This document shows, piece by piece, positions 11,144-23,944 of a DNA stretch of 64,000 nucleotides. Below the pieces are notes generated by a model. It did not search any database. It saw only the letters and a list, made by a program, of their open reading frames with translations, and had not been told where the DNA came from. Positions within the stretch are counted from its first letter, which is position 1. Each line of letters opens with the position of its first letter. Source of the DNA: Dillenia suffruticosa (taxonomy: Eukaryota; Streptophyta; Magnoliopsida; Dilleniales; Dilleniaceae); assembly GCA_033439265.1 (NCBI GenBank), contig JAVTVX010000012.1:31194761-31258760 (forward strand). Direction: 5' to 3'. The position numbers and the translations under genes were made by a program.

Positions 11144-14100
11144 GTGTGTTATGAATCTCTTATAATTAAGATTTTTTATGACACATGGTGGATTGATTCT
11201 GGATACTCAATTCATATTACGAATATGTTGCAGGGTTTGCAAAACCCACGGAAACCAGTGGGCGGTGAGCAATTCATTTATTTAGGAAACAAGATGAGCT
11301 TGCATGTAGAAGTTATTGAAGATCGCAAACTCATTTTGACTAATGGAAATGTCTTGCAGTTGGAAAGAATTTTTTATGTATCAAGTTTTTATAAAAATCT
11401 AATTTCTGTATCAAAACTTGTACAATTCGGATATTCTTTTCAATTCAATAATACAATGACATTACTTTTGCATTCAAATGTCGTTGGTACGGATCTATTG
11501 ATTGACAGACTATACGAAATTAATTTACAAAATAACACATATTGCAATACAAAATAAATGAGTGTGGACTGTATTAAGAGTAAACAGTACAATAAGTCAA
11601 AGAAAGGTGCCAAGAGGAGCTAAGATCTGTTAGAGATCATTTATACAGATATATGTTATCCGGATATGGACTCATATGACCAAAGGTATTTCATCACTTT
11701 TATTGATGATTATTTACGTTATATGTATCTCTATCTCTTTCGCCATAAGGATGAGGCGTTAGATGCCTTTAAGGTTTTCAAGGCAGAAGTAGAGAAACAA
11801 TGCGGTAAGTAAATAAAGATAGTGAGATCGGATAGAGATGAAGAATACTATGGGAGGTATACTGAAGATGGACAAGCACATGGTCCATTTGCTCGATTTC
11901 TTCAAGAAACTGAGATTGTCGCCCAATATATCATGCCTGGTTCTTCAGACCAAAATGGTGTGGCTAAAATAAGAAATCGAACATTGTTGGATATGGTAAA
12001 GAGTATGATGTCTAGCTCTAAATTGTCTAAATCCTTGTGGATTGAATCTCTTAAAACGGATGTATACATATTAAATAGGGTTCCAACCAAGGCGGTTTCC
12101 AAAACTCCATTCGAAATGTTCAAAGATTGGAAACCAAGTTTGCGACATGTACACATTTGGGGATACCCGTCAGAAGTAAAGGTTTATAATTCACAAGAAA
12201 AGAAACTGGATCCAAGGACCATTAGTGGGTATTTCGTTGGATATGTTGAAAAATCCAAGGGATGCAGATTCTGTTGTCCATATAATCATACTAGGTTTGT
12301 GGAATCGAGGAATGCAAAATTTCTTGAGGATCACTTGATTAGTGGGAGGGATTCCTTTGAAAACTTAGTCTCTGAAAGGAATCTAACAAGTATGCCTGTC
12401 ATTTCAAGTGAAATGATGATTGTTATTCAAAGCGTCCCTCCAGTACCCATGGATGTTGACCCGATTACAGATGACAATCAAAGTATTCCACAATCTGCTG
12501 ATACCAGAACAGATCAAGTTGGACAGCCCTTTCTTAGAGAGACTGTTGAGCCGATATTAAGGAGATCTGTTAGGATTAAGAGGTCAGCAATATTTAGTGA
12601 TTATATAGTCTATCTCAAAGAGTCTGATTACAATGTTGGTGTCGTAGATGATTCTGAGTTATTTTCACAAGTCATAAACTCTAATGATTCGAGTTTGTGG
12701 CTGGAAGCTATGAAAGATAAGATAGACTCTATGACAAGTAACGGAGTTTGGAATCTTGTAAAATTGCCTGATGGGGTAAAACCCATTGGATGCAAATGGG
12801 TTTTTTAGACAAAAACTGACTCATTTGATAACATCGAGAAATACAAAATCAGACTTATTGCTAAAGGGTTTACTCAAAGGGAAGGAATCGATTATTCAGA
12901 GATCTATTTTTCAATATCTAAGAAATATTCCCTTCGTATTATTTTGGCGATTGTTACACATTTTGACTCAGAATTGTAACAAATGGATGTGAAAACGACA
13001 TTTTTGAATGGAGAACTAGAGGAAGAGGTTTACATGTATCAACCTGAATGATTTTCCTCTAGTGATGGTGAGAATTTGGTTTGCAAACTTAATAAATATA
13101 TATATGGACTGAAGCAAGCCTTCCGCCAATGGTATTTGAAATTCCATGAGATAGTCTCTTTATTCAGTTTTGAAGAAAATGTTATGGATCAGTGTATATA
13201 CCAGAAGGTAAGTGGGAGTAAAATTTGCTTCCTAGTATTGTATGTGGATGATATTCTACCTACAACCAATGATAAAGGGATATTGCATGAGGTGAAACAA
13301 TTCCTTTCTAAGAACTTTGCTATGAAAGATTTAGGTGATATGTTTTATGTCATTGGCATTAAAATATATCGAGATAGATTTCATAAGATTTTCGGACTAT
13401 CTCAAGAAACCTATATTAAGAAAGTTCTTAAGAAATACAGAATGCAAGATTGCTCAACGAGTATATCTCCTATCGTCAAAGGTGATCAGTTTAGCTTGGA
13501 CCAGTGTCCCAAGATGGAATTGGAAAGGGAACAGATGACCAATATTTCGTATACTTCCGTATTTGGAAGCCTTATGTATGCACAGGTCTATACCCGACCT
13601 GATATAGCGCATGCAGTTGGAATGTTAGGACGATATCAAAGTAATCCTGGTTTGGAGCATTGAAAGGCAGCAAAGAAGGTGTTACGGTACTTGTAAGGCA
13701 CCAATAACTACATGCTCATATATAAGAGGACCGACAATTTTGAGGTGGTCGGATACTCGGATTCGGATTTTGCTGACTGTGTTGATTCTCGAAAGTTAAT
13801 ATCTGGATATATTTTTGTTCTGGCCGGTGGAGATATATCGTGAAGAAGTGCTAAGCAGACATTAACTGCGACCTCTACTATGGAAGCTGAATTTGTGACG
13901 TGTTTTGAGGCTACGTCACAGTTGGTGTAGCTACGAAGTTTCATGACTAGGTTAAGGATTTTTGACTCTGTACCTAAGCCATTAAGCATATTTTGTGATA
14001 ATTCAATTGCGGTATTTCTGACTAAAAATAATAAAAGTGGTAGTCGAAATAAATATATCGACATTAAGTATTTAACCATAAGGGAACGTATATTGGAAAA

Positions 14101-14230
14101 TAAGGTTGTAATCCAACATCTAAGTACCGAATGTATGCTTGCTTATCCCCTAACTAAAGACATGCCTCCAGTTAAATTTAGGAATCATGTTGTAAATATG
14201 GATTTAAATCTCAATTTTAATGAAATTTAG
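11144..14230 (+). pseudogene. copia pol (protease, integrase, reverse transcriptase, RNase H), broken
   Basis: Protease: WWIDSG with the catalytic Asp at 11195-11197. The usual GAG-pre-integrase zinc region (H/C-rich, RLGH) is missing between 11557 and 11600. Integrase about 11630-12380: EIIYTDICYP, then VRSDRDEEYY, then DQNGVAKIRNRT, where the catalytic Glu is Lys (11966-11968). Reverse transcriptase about 12690-13400: GCKWVF, then a stop at 12808; QMDVKTTFLNGELEEEVYM; YVDD intact at 13241-13252. RNase H about 13740-14170: GYSDSDFADC, TSTMEAEF, IFCDNSIAV, ending LAYPLTKDMPP. Several in-frame stops separate the domains, so no polyprotein can be made. Confidence 0.88.
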
Positions 14231-14473
14231 AATTGAATTTTCTCGTATAAAAATTTGTGCACATTCTAGTTTTAAGAAAATTTCATGAAAATGGATCCCA
14301 AATAAATATAGGGTTTATTCATAAAGATGGTTACCATAAGAATAGGGTGTAGTATGCATTGTGAAACACAGGAGACAATACTCGTTGAATTAGAAGACTT
14401 GTCACTGTGATTCATGTGTGCTTTTTCCATTAAGTTTCGGTTTGGATAAAGTCACCAAGTCGGGTGAGTGGAC

Positions 14474-14485
14474 AAAGTGGGAGAA
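14474..14485 (+). other. Polypurine tract
   Basis: AAAGTGGGAGAA immediately upstream of the 3' LTR, the plus-strand primer site for reverse transcription. Confidence 0.8.
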
Positions 14486-14843
14486 TGTAAGGACAGGAGG
14501 GTGGCCCATCACCCTCCATACCCTACAAAACCATTTATGAAAGTAAGGGATTCTTCACTCATCAAATGGGTAACCAAGTATGGATCTTAATAATGGTTGT
14601 TGATGGCACAACCATTATAAATAGGCACAACCATAGCAAGGGTTCATAAACTCAACTCATTAGTCTCACACACCATCTAGAGAGAGAATTGAGAGTTTGG
14701 AAGGCTTATTGCACGTCCAGAGGTGCTGAGAAGGGAGTTACAGTCGCCGGAATCCATGGCTGGAGGTATACTTTGCTTCCGCTTGTTCTTTGGTTCAATT
14801 TTGTTTTGTAATTCATGTATTAGATTTGCATGAACATTGCACG
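14486..14843 (+). repeat. 3' LTR
   Basis: Begins TGTAAGGACAGG. It ends TTGCACG where the 5' LTR has TTGCACA, so the terminal A appears mutated to G. A small indel and roughly 45-50 substitutions (hand count) separate it from the 5' copy. Confidence 0.9.
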
Positions 14844-14848
14844 GCATC
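14844..14848. repeat. Target site duplication, right copy
   Basis: GCATC directly after the 3' LTR, identical to 8514-8518. Confidence 0.75.
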
Positions 14849-16687
14849 CTCATTTTATCTTGTTTTCTTATCCTTCAGCTGCTTGAGATGATTCTTTACT
14901 TTTCTAGAGTGGTTGAGGAACACTTCCAATCACTGCAAGAACCTTGGAAACAATGATTCGGTTGTCTACTGCTCATGCAAAACTGAAGTTGAATGCGGAG
15001 GTACTTGGTGTATATAAACATCTCATGCTGTTCTTTCTTGAATTATATGATATTTAAAAGGGCCCATCAAATTGTTGGATATGTTGAATTTGTATTTGTC
15101 CAAAACATGAGCCTCACTTCTAGCAGTAAATTTGAATTTGTCCAACGCTTGCGTTCTTCCTCAAAAGTTCGATTAAAAAAAAAGTTTCTTATGGAAGGCA
15201 TATAGCAATATATGGGTCTTTCTCAAATCTAACTTGGCAACTGGTAAGTGGAAGCTCTTGTGCACATGTTTGCATGTATTTGTGCCTTCCTAATTGATGA
15301 TGCTTTTCCTGTCCCTGAAGAAGTTTTTTATTTCTTTGGACTTCGTTGTAGATGATTGGTCTGTGTTGGCAGGTTCTGAAGTCTGATGCTGAAGCTGCTC
15401 TCAAGGTTCTGAATTTTGCCATATATCATAAAGAGTTGACTGAGATGGAGGAACGTGAACAATAAAGGGAGAGAGATTTGGAGAAGAAATGTGGGACTGA
15501 TCATGGTGGTGGCAACAATAATAGAGCTGCTCTGCTCAACACACTTCTGCTGCTGGAGGGTGAGTATAGCAAGTGGTATGCCAAATATATATAGCACCAT
15601 CTATGGGAGGCACTTGGTTTTCTCATTTTTCCAAATATGTTTTGTACAAATATTGATCTTGGAACTGGAAGTTGGCTTCTTGCAATCTTCAGTTCTGCCT
15701 CAATGAAAAATATTTTCGACTTCTAAAATACTTGCTAATTATTCCACTAAGATTACAAAACGGAACTTTTTGGTGTGATATAAAACATTCTTGTATGCCA
15801 TTGCCCGCAGGAAGTTTCTCAAGTCATTCAGATATTAAGTGGCTTTCAAAGAAAGATTCAATTTTTTTACTATATATCAGTTGCATTGGCTCCAGTATCT
15901 TCTCAATTAGCATCCCAGCTGCTACTCTTTAGGCACCAATGCAAAAAATAATATAGGTACTAAGCATCTGAGTTTCATCTTGGCCTTATGACTACATTGT
16001 CTTTGTCATACATTGGAACCAATAAGTCATTTGCACTAGAAGTTTTTCTTGCCAACTATTACACAAAATTATGTAGATTGTAGAAAAATTTGCATGTCCA
16101 TATTTAGCTCTAACATTGATGCAAAGTATATGTAATAGTTGTATTAAATGACTTTCCTGTTGCCCAATTTTCTCTTTTCCCTCTAGTGACACAGCAGACA
16201 CCATGGAAGTAGATGAGCCTCCTGCACCCCAGTCTGGTTCCAATATTACTCCAGAGAGGTAACATACATAGATTGGAAATCAATGTCCTACTCTCTGTGG
16301 TTCATCGGTGTGCTGGCGATCTCTTTCTTTTACGGCTACTGAATTAATTTTTGAAATGCAGAATTGCAGCATTTGACACTGCATTCAGTCAGCATCTGCA
16401 CCACGTGGATCAAACAACTGTCTCAGATATTGAGATGGCCGTAAACTCAGGGGCAGCTATACCTTACTCAAGGACAGAAATAATGTTCCTGCTAGAGGTA
16501 GCATAAATTTGCTTTATTTCATTGCGAAATCCATCATGAGCAATGCATGCCCATTATGCTATTTTTGCAAAATCCAAGGTTAGTAAACATATGAGGAACC
16601 ACTAACAGGGGATTCTTCTTACATTTGCAGAGACTGCAAGCAGATAACACAGTGATGATGGTGGATAATACATTATATAGGATGTGA

Positions 16688-17485
16688 AGTGCTGGAATGC
16701 GCCTCTTTTAGTTCAAGTGAGTCTTTCTTTCTTCTCCTTCTCCATGTTTCGGTCCAACTTTACACACATGCATTATGGTAAAAAAATTTGAAGCTCCAGT
16801 AATTTGTTTGAAGGTGACTCATTTCAGGAGGAGCTTGATTTGTCGAAGCAATGAAGCAGGAACCTTCATATTTTAGGGTTGTGATACAGGAGTTCATAGC
16901 AGGACATAATACAAGTCCATTGAATTCAATAATGGCCATAAGGCTGCAGTTCATCATACCATCCTGCAGGTCAAGGGTATTTACTTAGTTCTGTTAAATG
17001 TATTAACTTTTTTTTCTTGCCTTTTCAAATTGCAGCTGACTTGTATATATATATATTCCTGATTGGCCTTGGATTCAGGTTTGTTGTAATCCACGAACCC
17101 ATTTATCCTGCTTGTAATTCAAGTGGAATTACATCACTTGGCATTTATAATAGTGTTTAGTTTGCAACTTTTGATCTGCTGAAAAATCAGCTGGAAAACA
17201 AAGATCGACTTTGAACATGGTTTGGCAATTTTACATTCTCAAAGAGGCCTCAGATTTACCTTGTTACAATGTTTGTATACATATAATGTCTGTAATTTGT
17301 GAGTTCCTTAATTGATTTTTGTTGCCATTGAAATAGTAAAAAATAATAATAATAAAATAAAATAAAATAATTAGTTGTAACATCAAGTTGTAGAATATGG
17401 CATTTTCATCTACTCTTGTTTCTTGTCACTAGCACATTCAACTGGGGGGAAGACAAAGGAGGGTCAATTGTCCTTCAATATATAC

Positions 17486-17529
<44 letters not shown>

Positions 17530-19265
17530 TAATCTTTTGTTGGTTTATGAATAACATATTATTTTGTAAATATATATTGCACCATTAAAATTATCAAATA
17601 ATTCTTAATTAATTATATTTCCTAAAAAAAAATTGTAGTTTTATTTTTTTTAACATTTGGAATAGGAATGTTGGTTGTCCCTTTTATAAGCAAATTGTAC
17701 ATTAACTTCTAAATTCTTATATATTTTAATGATTGTTGTTAAATTTAACACAATCAGGAAATAATAAGATTTTATTTCTCACAACCAGCTAGTCATTTTT
17801 TTTTTTAATTTGATCACTGTATTTGAAAACTCGATTAATTTGATTCGAACATTCGTGAAATTTAATTTAGAGATTGACTTACTAAAACTTGAAATCAAAT
17901 GCTCACTAAATTCCAAGTCGTAATTTGTTTCATGGTTCAATTTTAGAAAAATTTATGTCAAATATCTGGAGTATATTTAGCGATGATTTTTTTTTGATTT
18001 TTTGATCATTTAATATTAATCACTTAGGCATTAAATCTATTGTCGCTGATTTTTCTTCTTCTTAACTTATATCAATGATTTTTTTTTTCCTTTTTTACTT
18101 GTATCAATCATTTTCATAGTTAAATATTAAAAAAAAGTTAGTAGAAAATAACTATACAAATTTAAGAAAATTGTTTTTTATTCTAAACTTTCATTTGTCC
18201 CCCTCCATGACACTCTTGGTTTGCCCTTACATCCAACATAAATCATGAAACCTTACACTTATTACCATTGCATTTGAAAATTTCCAAAATTTGCTCATAA
18301 TACGAGCATAGTTATCTCTGCAAATCAAATGCCTTTCAAGGGGCTTCCTGGGATTCAACTAGGCGAATTCTTTCTTTTCTTTTCATTTTTAGGGAAAGTT
18401 GAACTTGCTATCCCGACTGATTAAGAAAGGGTGAGTATAATAGCTACATGATTCCTTTGATTTCTAAAAAAACCGATCACAATTCTTTTCCTCTAACCCT
18501 GAGATTCAATGTTCAAACACCGTATAACAAAAAGGAAAAAAAAAAATCCCTTCCCTTTTGTTATTGCCCGCGCTTGCATTGGTCAGCTGTACCATTCTAA
18601 GGTTTTGTTTTGAATGATATTCAATTAATTAGTGAAGTGTTGACTTAATGCAAATAATAAGCATCCTGTTTTCACAACTTCTGAATAACATTAATTGGAT
18701 TTTTAACTAGGGTACAAGTTGGATCAAGTATTCAACCCTTTTTTTTTTCTTTAAATAATAATGTTATAATTTATGGAGATATTAGGGATTGGTTCTTTCA
18801 AATTTGAAAACATAATATATAGATAATTTAATAATGATTTTAGTTAATTGATTATTTTTTTCACAACCTTCTAACAAATTTAATTCTAATTTATAATAAA
18901 CTCTTTTTTTATAAACTATTTTTTATTCATTAATTATGTTGAAATCAACTAAATTCGATTCGAAATTTGAATTCAAGATCTTATTTGATATTTATTTTAT
19001 TTATTTCATATAGTATTATTATGTTAAATGTACATAAATTTATATGATCAATATTCTTTCAACTATTAAAAAAAAAAAAGAAAAAAAAAACTAAGAAATC
19101 AATTATTAAAAAAAAAAAAAAAAAAAAACTCTGCCTGTTTCTAGAAAGGGGGGAAATGTGATCGAGATTTAAAATCGTGAGAAATTGACAAGTGGCAGTA
19201 CGTTTTCAGACCAGGAGTGTGTGGCTTGGAAAGGGGGTTATATTTTCACCTCCAAATCAAAATCA
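16688..19265. other. MCM3 pseudogene 3' flank and intergenic DNA
   Basis: Very AT-rich DNA after the MCM3 stop. It contains an ATAC/AT microsatellite at about 17480-17528, several poly-A and poly-T runs (for example 19069-19090 and 19109-19128) and no recognisable coding sequence. The last 100 bases are probably the promoter and 5' leader of the gene at 19266; TTATATTTTC near 19236 is a possible TATA-like site. Confidence 0.5.
17480..17528. repeat. (ATAC)n/(AT)n compound microsatellite
   Basis: Several TACA/CATA tetranucleotides pass into about ten AT dinucleotides and a second short AT run. Confidence 0.9.
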
Positions 19266-22130
19266 ATGGCTTGTCTCACTCTCACTCCTAGTCCCCTGTT
19301 CCTCAAAGCCTCTCTCTTTCACACTCCAACCAAGCCTTTTTTTCCCACCAAAACTCTTCACATTCCTCCATTCAAACCCAGAGCAATAGTAAGTTTTCAC
19401 ATCTCTCTCTCTCTTTCTCTCTCTGTTTTCTTCATAACCCAATTCCCAATCTCTAATTCCTTCTTCAAATTTGGTGTATTTCAGATGGAAGGGGGTGAAA
19501 CTAGCAAACCCAAGAAAGTATTTGTGGCTGGGGCTACTGGGAACACTGGCAAAAGGATTGTGGAGCAATTGCTTGCAAAAGGGTTTGAAGTGAAAGCTGG
19601 AGTTAGGGATCTGGACAAGGCTAAGACTACCTTTTCTGCCAATACCAGTGCTCTTACTTTTGTCAGTATTTCCCATTCCATTCCCCAGTTTGTTACCGAA
19701 TTCTTCATTTTTTTTCCATAGTGGAATTCGAAAATTTTATGTTTTTTTTAATGATAAAATTATAAAGGAGTTTCATATTTTTCTTTAAATTATGAATAAA
19801 GTGTGTTTAATTTTGAGTAAATAGCGTGCAATTCCTTACTTACATGTGGTGAGCTTTCATGAGAGGAGGTGAAACGAGACAGGATCATGAATGAAATATG
19901 AAGCTGTTTCAATAGGATTACTCACTTGTATGACATGCTAGCATGGAGAATATAATAGTTTCATGTCGAAGGTTTAGGTTTTTAAGAAATTAAGGGCATG
20001 TTTGGTGCACGGGGGATGATAGCTGGGTATATTTAGAAAATTAACTGTACGTATGTCAACTTTTATGTTAGTCTGCCAGGTGATTTTTTGCACTAGGTGG
20101 GGGACTCCTGCCCCCAAAATGACAAGAAACTTTGATTCTTTGATGATAAAGCCAAAGAGACCCTTTATGTTGGATGGCTTTTTGTTATTAATAAGATTCA
20201 TGCAATAGACCTAATTGAGACCTGATGCTGTTGAAATCTAGCTTACATAAATACTTAATATTAATTCAATATGTTCATATGATTTTATAAGTACATCCAG
20301 TCAGGATTTCCTATTATTTTACTCTTGAAACCACTTCAATAGAATCTCTATTTTTATAGACTTGACTCATACTATCTGACTTAAAGGTATTCCATGTAAT
20401 GTTAATCAGGTTAAGGCAGATGTCACAGAAAGCTCCACGAAGTTAGCTGATGCTATAGGTGCAGATTCAGATGCAGTGATTTGTGCAACAGGCTTTCGGC
20501 CATCTTGGGATTTGTTTGCTCCTTGGAAGGTTTGTAACTATGATTTACGAATATCATTGGGACAACTGATTTGTCATTCACCATTTTCTTCGTGTCATTG
20601 TGAATTCTTTTTAGGTTCCATTGCATGTTTTGCGGTGTGATATCCCTAATCCTGGCATATAAGTGAACTTGTAACCTTTGGTTGAGTTTGTGGGTAGGTT
20701 TCTCTAGATCAATAATTTGACCAACCTTCAAATCTACACCAACATACTGCTGAGAAAAATGAAATCTACCACCCATTTTTTATGCATTTCCATATGTATA
20801 ATGATTAATTTGCTGGGGGAACTTGAAGAGAAGTTTATACAATTGCAAAAAATTTAGAATGAACTGAATTGAAGCTTTAACTGCTCTACACTATAATAAG
20901 ATTGCACTTTCTTGGCCTTGTGAGCATGCCAGGTGACAACTTAATGGTAAGAAAAATGACCTTTAGATTACAAAATTCTACATGCATACTGTTAATTTTT
21001 CTAAAATATGCCACTATTAGGTCCTAGTGAATCAAGCATGACTGTAGAGTTAAGGGTAGATTTTTTTCTTAAACTCCAGCACCTTCGTAGATGAACATAT
21101 TTATACATGCCATTTAAAGCCAAGCACTCTAATCCTTCTTGTTTATAAGGTGTGGTACTAGTTTTAGTTCTTGCCTATGCCTAGGAATCTTACTTCACAT
21201 GACCCATAAACCTGATCTTTCTGTCTGAAAATACTAATAAGAATGGTTAAAAAGGAAATAAAAGTTTGCTGTGTTATTTCTAGAATACATTTATGACAAG
21301 GTTATAGCACCACAAATTCAATGCCACATAAATGAGGCCAACTTATACTATCCTTCAACCACATAAATGATGAGCAAACCATGAGTACAATGACTTGAGT
21401 GACAATTTTTAACTAATTTAATGTCAACAGGTTCCGGTGTTCAATCCCTAAAGTGAAAATTGCAATTACATGTAAATTGTTAAGAAACCTACATATTAAT
21501 GTTCATATCTTCCTCATGAATGGAACTCCATCTTGCTGTGCAATAGGATTACTGTACCTGGTTTCTGAAGGTTCTTGTGATGCAGGTCGATAATTTTGGC
21601 ACGGTAAATCTTGTTGAAGCATGTCGGAAGGTGGGGGTAAATAGATTCATTCTTATTAGTTCCATTTTAGTCAACGGAGCAGCAATGGGCCAATTGCTCA
21701 ATCCAGCCTACATCTTTCTCAATGTATTTGGACTCACTTTGGTAGCAAAGCTTCAAGCAGAACAGTACATCAGAAAATCTGGAATTAACTACACGATCGT
21801 AAGACCAGGTGGTTTGAGAAATGACCCTCCCTCTGGCAACATAGTCATGGAGCCTGAGGTAATTGGCTTGTCCAAATCTGTCTTTCTACTTGTCTCCTTT
21901 TATGTTTTATGGAACTATTTTCATGCTCTTTCCGTCTTTCTTTCCAGGATACTCTTTATGAAGGTTCCATCTCCAGAGATCAGGTTGCTGAGGTTGCTGT
22001 GGAGGCCTTGGTCTATCCTGAATCTTTCTACAAGGTTGTGGAGATTGTTGCTCGTGCTGAAGCTCCGAAACGTTCCTTTGAGGAATTGTTTGGTTCCATC
22101 AAGCAAAGCCAATTTGGAACTATGCTTTAA
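19266..22130 (+). CDS. Chloroplast NAD(P)-binding Rossmann-fold protein, At2g34460-like
   Basis: Five exons: 19266-19388, 19485-19661, 20410-20529, 21586-21858 and 21948-22130. All have GT-AG introns and phases that join in frame (876 nt, 291 aa). Residues 1-41 are rich in Ser/Thr/Lys/Pro with almost no acidic residues, as in a plastid transit peptide. The core starts KKVFVAGATGNTGKRIVEQL, with the G57-X2-G60-X2-G63 dinucleotide-binding loop of atypical short-chain dehydrogenases. Later blocks are DAVICATGFRP, VDNFGTVNLVEACRKVGV, SSILVNGAAMGQLLNPAY, GINYTIVRPGGLRNDPPSGN and VVEIVARAEAPKRSFEELF. These match the Arabidopsis At2g34460 family, plastid proteins whose substrate is not firmly known. 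No defect is seen and length fits the family. Intron 3 is 1.06 kb. Confidence 0.92.
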
Positions 22131-23944
22131 TCCATATTGTATTTGATGGGATTATTCTCCGCTTGCTACTTTTAAGGGGGCAAATTTTCGTGTACTTAAA
22201 ATCATGTTGTCTATAAATCCACAAGTTTCATACTAAAGTGGTTGCATATAAACTTAGTTGCTTTGTGCAGGAATATTCTAAGTCACAAAAGATGTAATCA
22301 GTTCTACTGCTAACCGCTTTTACAAAAGGTCATAGCTAGCATCCAAATGGTGGAAGAAGCAACTGTCGACCATGGTAAAAGGTTCAATCACCTAGTGTGC
22401 GTGGGTGGTGTGCGTAGCTTTTGAGTTATTGCACATATGCTTAGATTTAGTATTATACACATAAGGGAAGTGATTAACTTTCCATTATCATCTTTTAACC
22501 CAAAAAAAAATAGTGTCATACTTATGAGACTCGCAACTTATAACCGTGAATTTTATGCCAAGTGGCCTGACCAATAGATGATGCACATCAATGGGGCAGC
22601 AGCAACGGGGTGTGCTGCACTGCACGTGGGCTATCATTCGCGCTCACGCACATAGGCCCGAGGAAAGATTTTAACAAATTATAAGCACCATATGGTTATT
22701 ATTCAGGTAATATTTCACATTTCACTTAAGGAGGCATTGCAGTTCAGTAAGCATGGACACTGAAAGCAAGAGATAGCCTAAAAAGGACCAACCCATCAAA
22801 GTGAAAATTGCGCCAAACATTGCTGGAAGATGCAAAGCTACCGATCTGTAATCTATTGCCTGAGACCTGAGTCAGTGCAATCTGTTCTGCTTTCTCAACC
22901 ACTGCTGCGGTGACACAAGTCGAAATGATAGCCATGTCAGTGGTGATGGCCATGGCCGATTTGATAGCATCCATTTTCTAATGTCTATGATTGAAAGTGC
23001 TAGCAATGTCTACTTAAATGTACAATCCGAAAAAGAAAAAAGGTTACAGTATGCATCTCATTAAGTAAATAAGCTTTTACATTAATTATTCAAAAGTGCT
23101 CCTAGTGTGAACATTTTTTCATTCTTTAGAAAATGTAATGGCAAAATTTTGAGACTGATTATCTTTCAAAATGGTTTATGAATTAAGATTTAAGTGTGAT
23201 ACTTGGAGTGGATTTAGAATTTGATTTTATGGATAAAAGAAGATGGGTAAAATGCAGAAATTTCTATGTGGATGCTGTCACCTTATGGTTCAGAAAATCG
23301 ACTTTTAATAACACTACAATTTGAATAAATAATAGATAACCCTTTCGCTAAGAATCCTATTAGAATCTGTCAAAAGTTATTATATATAAATATAATAAAA
23401 AGAATTGTTTTTGATCACTAAAAAATAATTTTAAAATGATTAAAATTTAATTGGAATTGTTACCCTTGTTCCTCTATTGCTTCCCCTCTCCTTTCACTGC
23501 CCATTTACCTCTTCCCTTTGTAGAAGAGATGCCCTTAGTTTCATATATGGTGTCATTAACATGCAGAAACACAAAACAATCAGCAAGACTTACAGATAGA
23601 TGGGCCTTTCCCTTGTTCTTTGCCAAATTATTTGAAGCTGTAGATGCATTTATTATTCAAGTCTCCTTCCTCCACTATCCTGAAATTTAGTAGAGGATTT
23701 CTCATTACAATACAACTTGAGTATTTAAAAAAAAAAGGATAATATAAGGATGGAATGATAATAAACTTGACAGTAGTTCTGCTCTTGTTTCTGGTTTCAT
23801 GCACTGGCTGTTGCATCTATAGAAGCAGCCATACCTTCAATGGCCTTCATTAGCAATACAAACTTTCATGGGGAGTAGAGTTGCCATTGCATTTGTTGTT
23901 GCAGCCCGGCCTATTATCCCCTTATTGTAAGCATATTTCGCATT
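22131..23944. other. 3' UTR and intergenic DNA
   Basis: Starts with the probable 3' UTR of the Rossmann-protein gene. The remainder has short open frames on both strands with no recognisable similarity, and I support no gene. Confidence 0.5.

Larger units (their letters stand above)
8519..14843 (+). mobile_element. Ty1/copia LTR retrotransposon, full length but decayed
   Basis: A 6.3 kb element in intron 11 of the MCM3 pseudogene, same orientation as the host gene. Order: 5' LTR 8519-8872, tRNA-iMet primer site 8875-8885, long leader to about 10360, gag 10360-11106 with a CCHC knuckle, protease, integrase, reverse transcriptase and RNase H to 14230, polypurine tract 14474-14485, 3' LTR 14486-14843. 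Integrase before reverse transcriptase defines the copia order. Multiple stops and frameshifts plus about 45-50 LTR differences (hand count) show an old, non-autonomous copy. Confidence 0.93.

Noticed and set aside
22744-22974. 76-aa minus-strand frame with Ala/Thr-rich start
   Set aside because: No family recognised, and no TATA or splice-linked partner seen.
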